A DNA stretch of 64,000 nucleotides from Dasypus novemcinctus (Eukaryota; Chordata; Mammalia; Cingulata; Dasypodidae): the NCBI RefSeq assembly GCF_030445035.2, contig NC_080679.1, positions 118,765,992 through 118,829,991 on the forward strand, given 5' to 3'. The notes under the pieces are model-generated. The model was given only the letters and a program-made list of their open reading frames with translations. It was not told the origin of the DNA and made no database searches. Below are positions 62,130-64,000 of this stretch, piece after piece; the stretch's first letter is position 1, and every line of letters starts with the position of its first letter. The translations under genes were made by a program, and so were the position numbers.

Positions 62130-64000
62130 TCTTTATTTAATTTATTAAATGTTACATTAAAAAAAAAAAGAGGTTCCCATATATACCCCATCCTCCCTCA
62201 CCGCACTCCTCCTACATCAACAACCTCTTTCATCATTGTGGCACATTCATTGCATTTGGTGAATACATTTTGGAGCACTGCTGCACTACATGGATAATAG
62301 TATACATTGTAGTTTACTCTCTCCCCAGGTCCATTCACTGGGCTATGGCAGGGTATATAATGTCCAGCATCTGTCTCTGCAATATCATTTAGGACAACTC
62401 CAAGTCCTGAAAATGCCCCACGTCTCATTTCTTCTTCCCTCTCCGTGCCCTCAGCAAATACCGTGGCCAATTTCTCCATATCAATGCTATAATTTCTTCC
62501 ATTACTAGTCACAATAGTTCCATAGTAGAATATCAGTAAGTACACTCTAATCCATATTTTATTCCTCCATCCAGTGGACCCTGGGGTGGTGGTATTATCC
62601 ATCCACCTCTGTATTGAGAGGGGGCTTAGATTCCACATGAATGTTGGATGCAATTCTCCTGCTTATAATTGTAGGCCCTCTTAGTTCTGTGGTGTGGTGG
62701 TTGACCATTTACACCTCCCTGTTAGCTGGCATGGGCAAGTCCAATGAACCAGAGAGTAGGTGTTACAAGTCTGCTGAGGCTCAGGGCCCAGCTGGCACAT
62801 GGAGAGTCCAGTATTTCAAGTCTCCTGAATATACACCAACCCTAGGACCAAGCACAGGTTCAGTAAAAGTGACAGAAGAGTCATGTGTAGAAAGGTCACA
62901 TCTGAGTCCAACTCCATCACTCTCAGGAACATAAATTCCAAAGTAGGGCCAACTGACATGGCACTGAATTCCAGAGCCATTTCCCATGAGCACAGAACCT
63001 GGCCTCCATAGCCCTCAGGAGAACCAGTACCTGGGGTTTTATCTACTTTGGCTGTCCCTGGGGTCTTGCTGAGGTGTGTGTAAGAGCGACCCTTCTGATG
63101 ACCTCCTGACTCTTTTTTGAAGACTCTTAGCCATATAATCTCACTTGTCTTTGTCATTTCCCCCTTTTATTCAAGGTCAAAAAGCAGTTTTTAACATATG
63201 ATCTTACAAGTAGGCTGAGATAATCTGCTGGTCTGAGTTGACCCTTTTATTCAATGTCTTTTTCTATTTACATCACCAGCTGGTGCTTGGTAGTGATCCC
63301 TCGGTGCCAGAGGCTCATTCCCAGGAGTCATGTCCCATGTTTGGGTAAGGTAATGCATTTGCATGCTGAGTTTGGCTTAGAGAGTGGCCACATTTGAGCA
63401 ACATGGAGGCTCTCAGGAGGTAACTCTTAGGTACCCTGCAGTTCTAGGCCTAGTTCATATTTCAGGCACACAGGCTCATAAGCATAGTCATTAGTATCAA
63501 GGGCTCATTGTTAGACCATCTTTCTTTGTAAGTCTTTGCTGTTGCACTTGGGGGATTGTTGCTGTTCCATTAGGGAATGTGATAAAGCTCCCCTGGTTAG
63601 GAACTCAGCACTTCCTCAGTTGACATTTGTAACTGTAACTACTATTAAAATACCCAACATATATCCAAACAGTTTTATGTCCCCTATATACATGCCCTGG
63701 AGAAATCCCTCCCAACCATGTGTTCCCCATCAATAACACCCCACACTAGTGTTCCTCCCCTGTGGTCGAAAACCTCTTAAAAAATGAAGCCTATTACATT
63801 GCCAAATTCAGTTAGTAGGGAAATGAAATAGTAATGATAAGTTTAAAGATTTGAAATGGAATATATACTAATTTAGAAAAACTAAAATAAAGTAAAAATA
63901 AATTGGGGTATTAAAAAATGAAAAATATTATAAAGCTTTGTTTTTGATGTTTTGCCTTTCATCATTGCAATAGGTGTTGCCCTGTATGTATAGTGGCAAG
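62130..64000 (-). mobile_element. L1 3' end, long-3'UTR type, runs off the window
   Basis: The A-tail appears as T-runs at about 62130-62155, before TGTTACATTAAAAA. From there to the window end the sequence is the reverse complement of 58735 back to about 56798 of the plus-strand L1, for example GTTTACTCTCTCCCCAGG, GACATGGCACTGAATTCC, CAGGAGTCATGTCCCATG, GTGTTGCCCTGTATGTATAG. Both ACCTTGAATAAAAGG-type repeats are present (63162-63179 and 63241-63258). It continues past 64000, so the body of this L1 is outside view. Confidence 0.88.
62816..63157 (-). CDS. Second copy of the L1 3'-UTR open frame, 113 aa
   Basis: Homologous to the frame at 57645-57989: MTKTSEIIWLRVFKKES, SPEGYGGQ, GPTLEFMFLRVMELDSDVTF and a hydrophobic end (LLSLLLNLCLVLGLV). 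Start and stop fall at the same places. The function is unknown and it may be a chance open frame kept by recent common descent. Confidence 0.3.
   Translation of the reverse strand: MTKTSEIIWLRVFKKESGGHQKGRSYTHLSKTPGTAKVDKTPGTGSPEGYGGQVLCSWEMALEFSAMSVGPTLEFMFLRVMELDSDVTFLHMTLLSLLLNLCLVLGLVYIQET

Overview
This is nuclear DNA of a placental mammal and looks like a gene desert or a large intron. It is AT-rich, has no recognisable multi-exon gene, and is densely layered with retroelements. tRNA-derived SINEs of the DAS type (box A like GCTCAAGTGGTTGAG, head GGGGAGCAGATGT) point to Xenarthra, most likely an armadillo or a relative such as a sloth. MIR, L2, MLT1, MER5A-like and old L1M fragments are the mammal-wide background. 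Family names are from memory of consensus sequences; no search was run.

Layout. 1-7.5 kb: mostly unique DNA with a MIR cut by a young L1 3' end (2436-3362, exact 15-bp target duplication) and a MER5A-like element. 7.7-15.6 kb: an old minus-strand L1 hit by a U6 snRNA-L1 chimera (8357-8925), a solo LTR (12665-13121) and a GAPDH retropseudogene (about 13640-14880). About four ~155-168-bp monomer-like repeats lie at its 5' side. 15.7-20.1 kb: three solo LTRs and an L2. 20-27 kb: MIRs, an old L1 and unique DNA. 27.0-28.4 kb: a three-level nest, L1 containing a DAS SINE containing an L1 3' end. 29-35.5 kb: one LTR, then unique DNA. 35.55-36.55 kb: a SEC11A (signal peptidase catalytic subunit) retrocopy whose 179-codon frame is open apart from the start codon. 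37.4-42.5 kb: MLT1 LTRs, DAS SINEs and a solo LTR inside an MLT1. 43.5-47.6 kb: old L1 ORF2 remains, MIR and a long L1 3' UTR piece. 50.4-60.5 kb: an old minus-strand L1 containing an LTR and a 7.5-kb plus-strand L1 (51234-58735). 62.1-64 kb: another long L1 3' UTR that runs off the window.

The most distinctive signal is an L1 lineage with about 3 kb between the ORF2 stop and its 3' end. The distal ~2 kb recurs in five separate insertions here. It carries an 80-bp indel that splits the copies and an open frame of 113-114 codons shared by two copies, though broken in two others. The second strong signal is the U6-L1 chimera, whose full-length U6 5' end abuts one target duplication and whose L1 tail abuts the other. 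Nothing in the window looks like an operon, CRISPR array or prokaryotic system. The recognisable coding sequence is retrotransposon ORFs and two processed gene copies.
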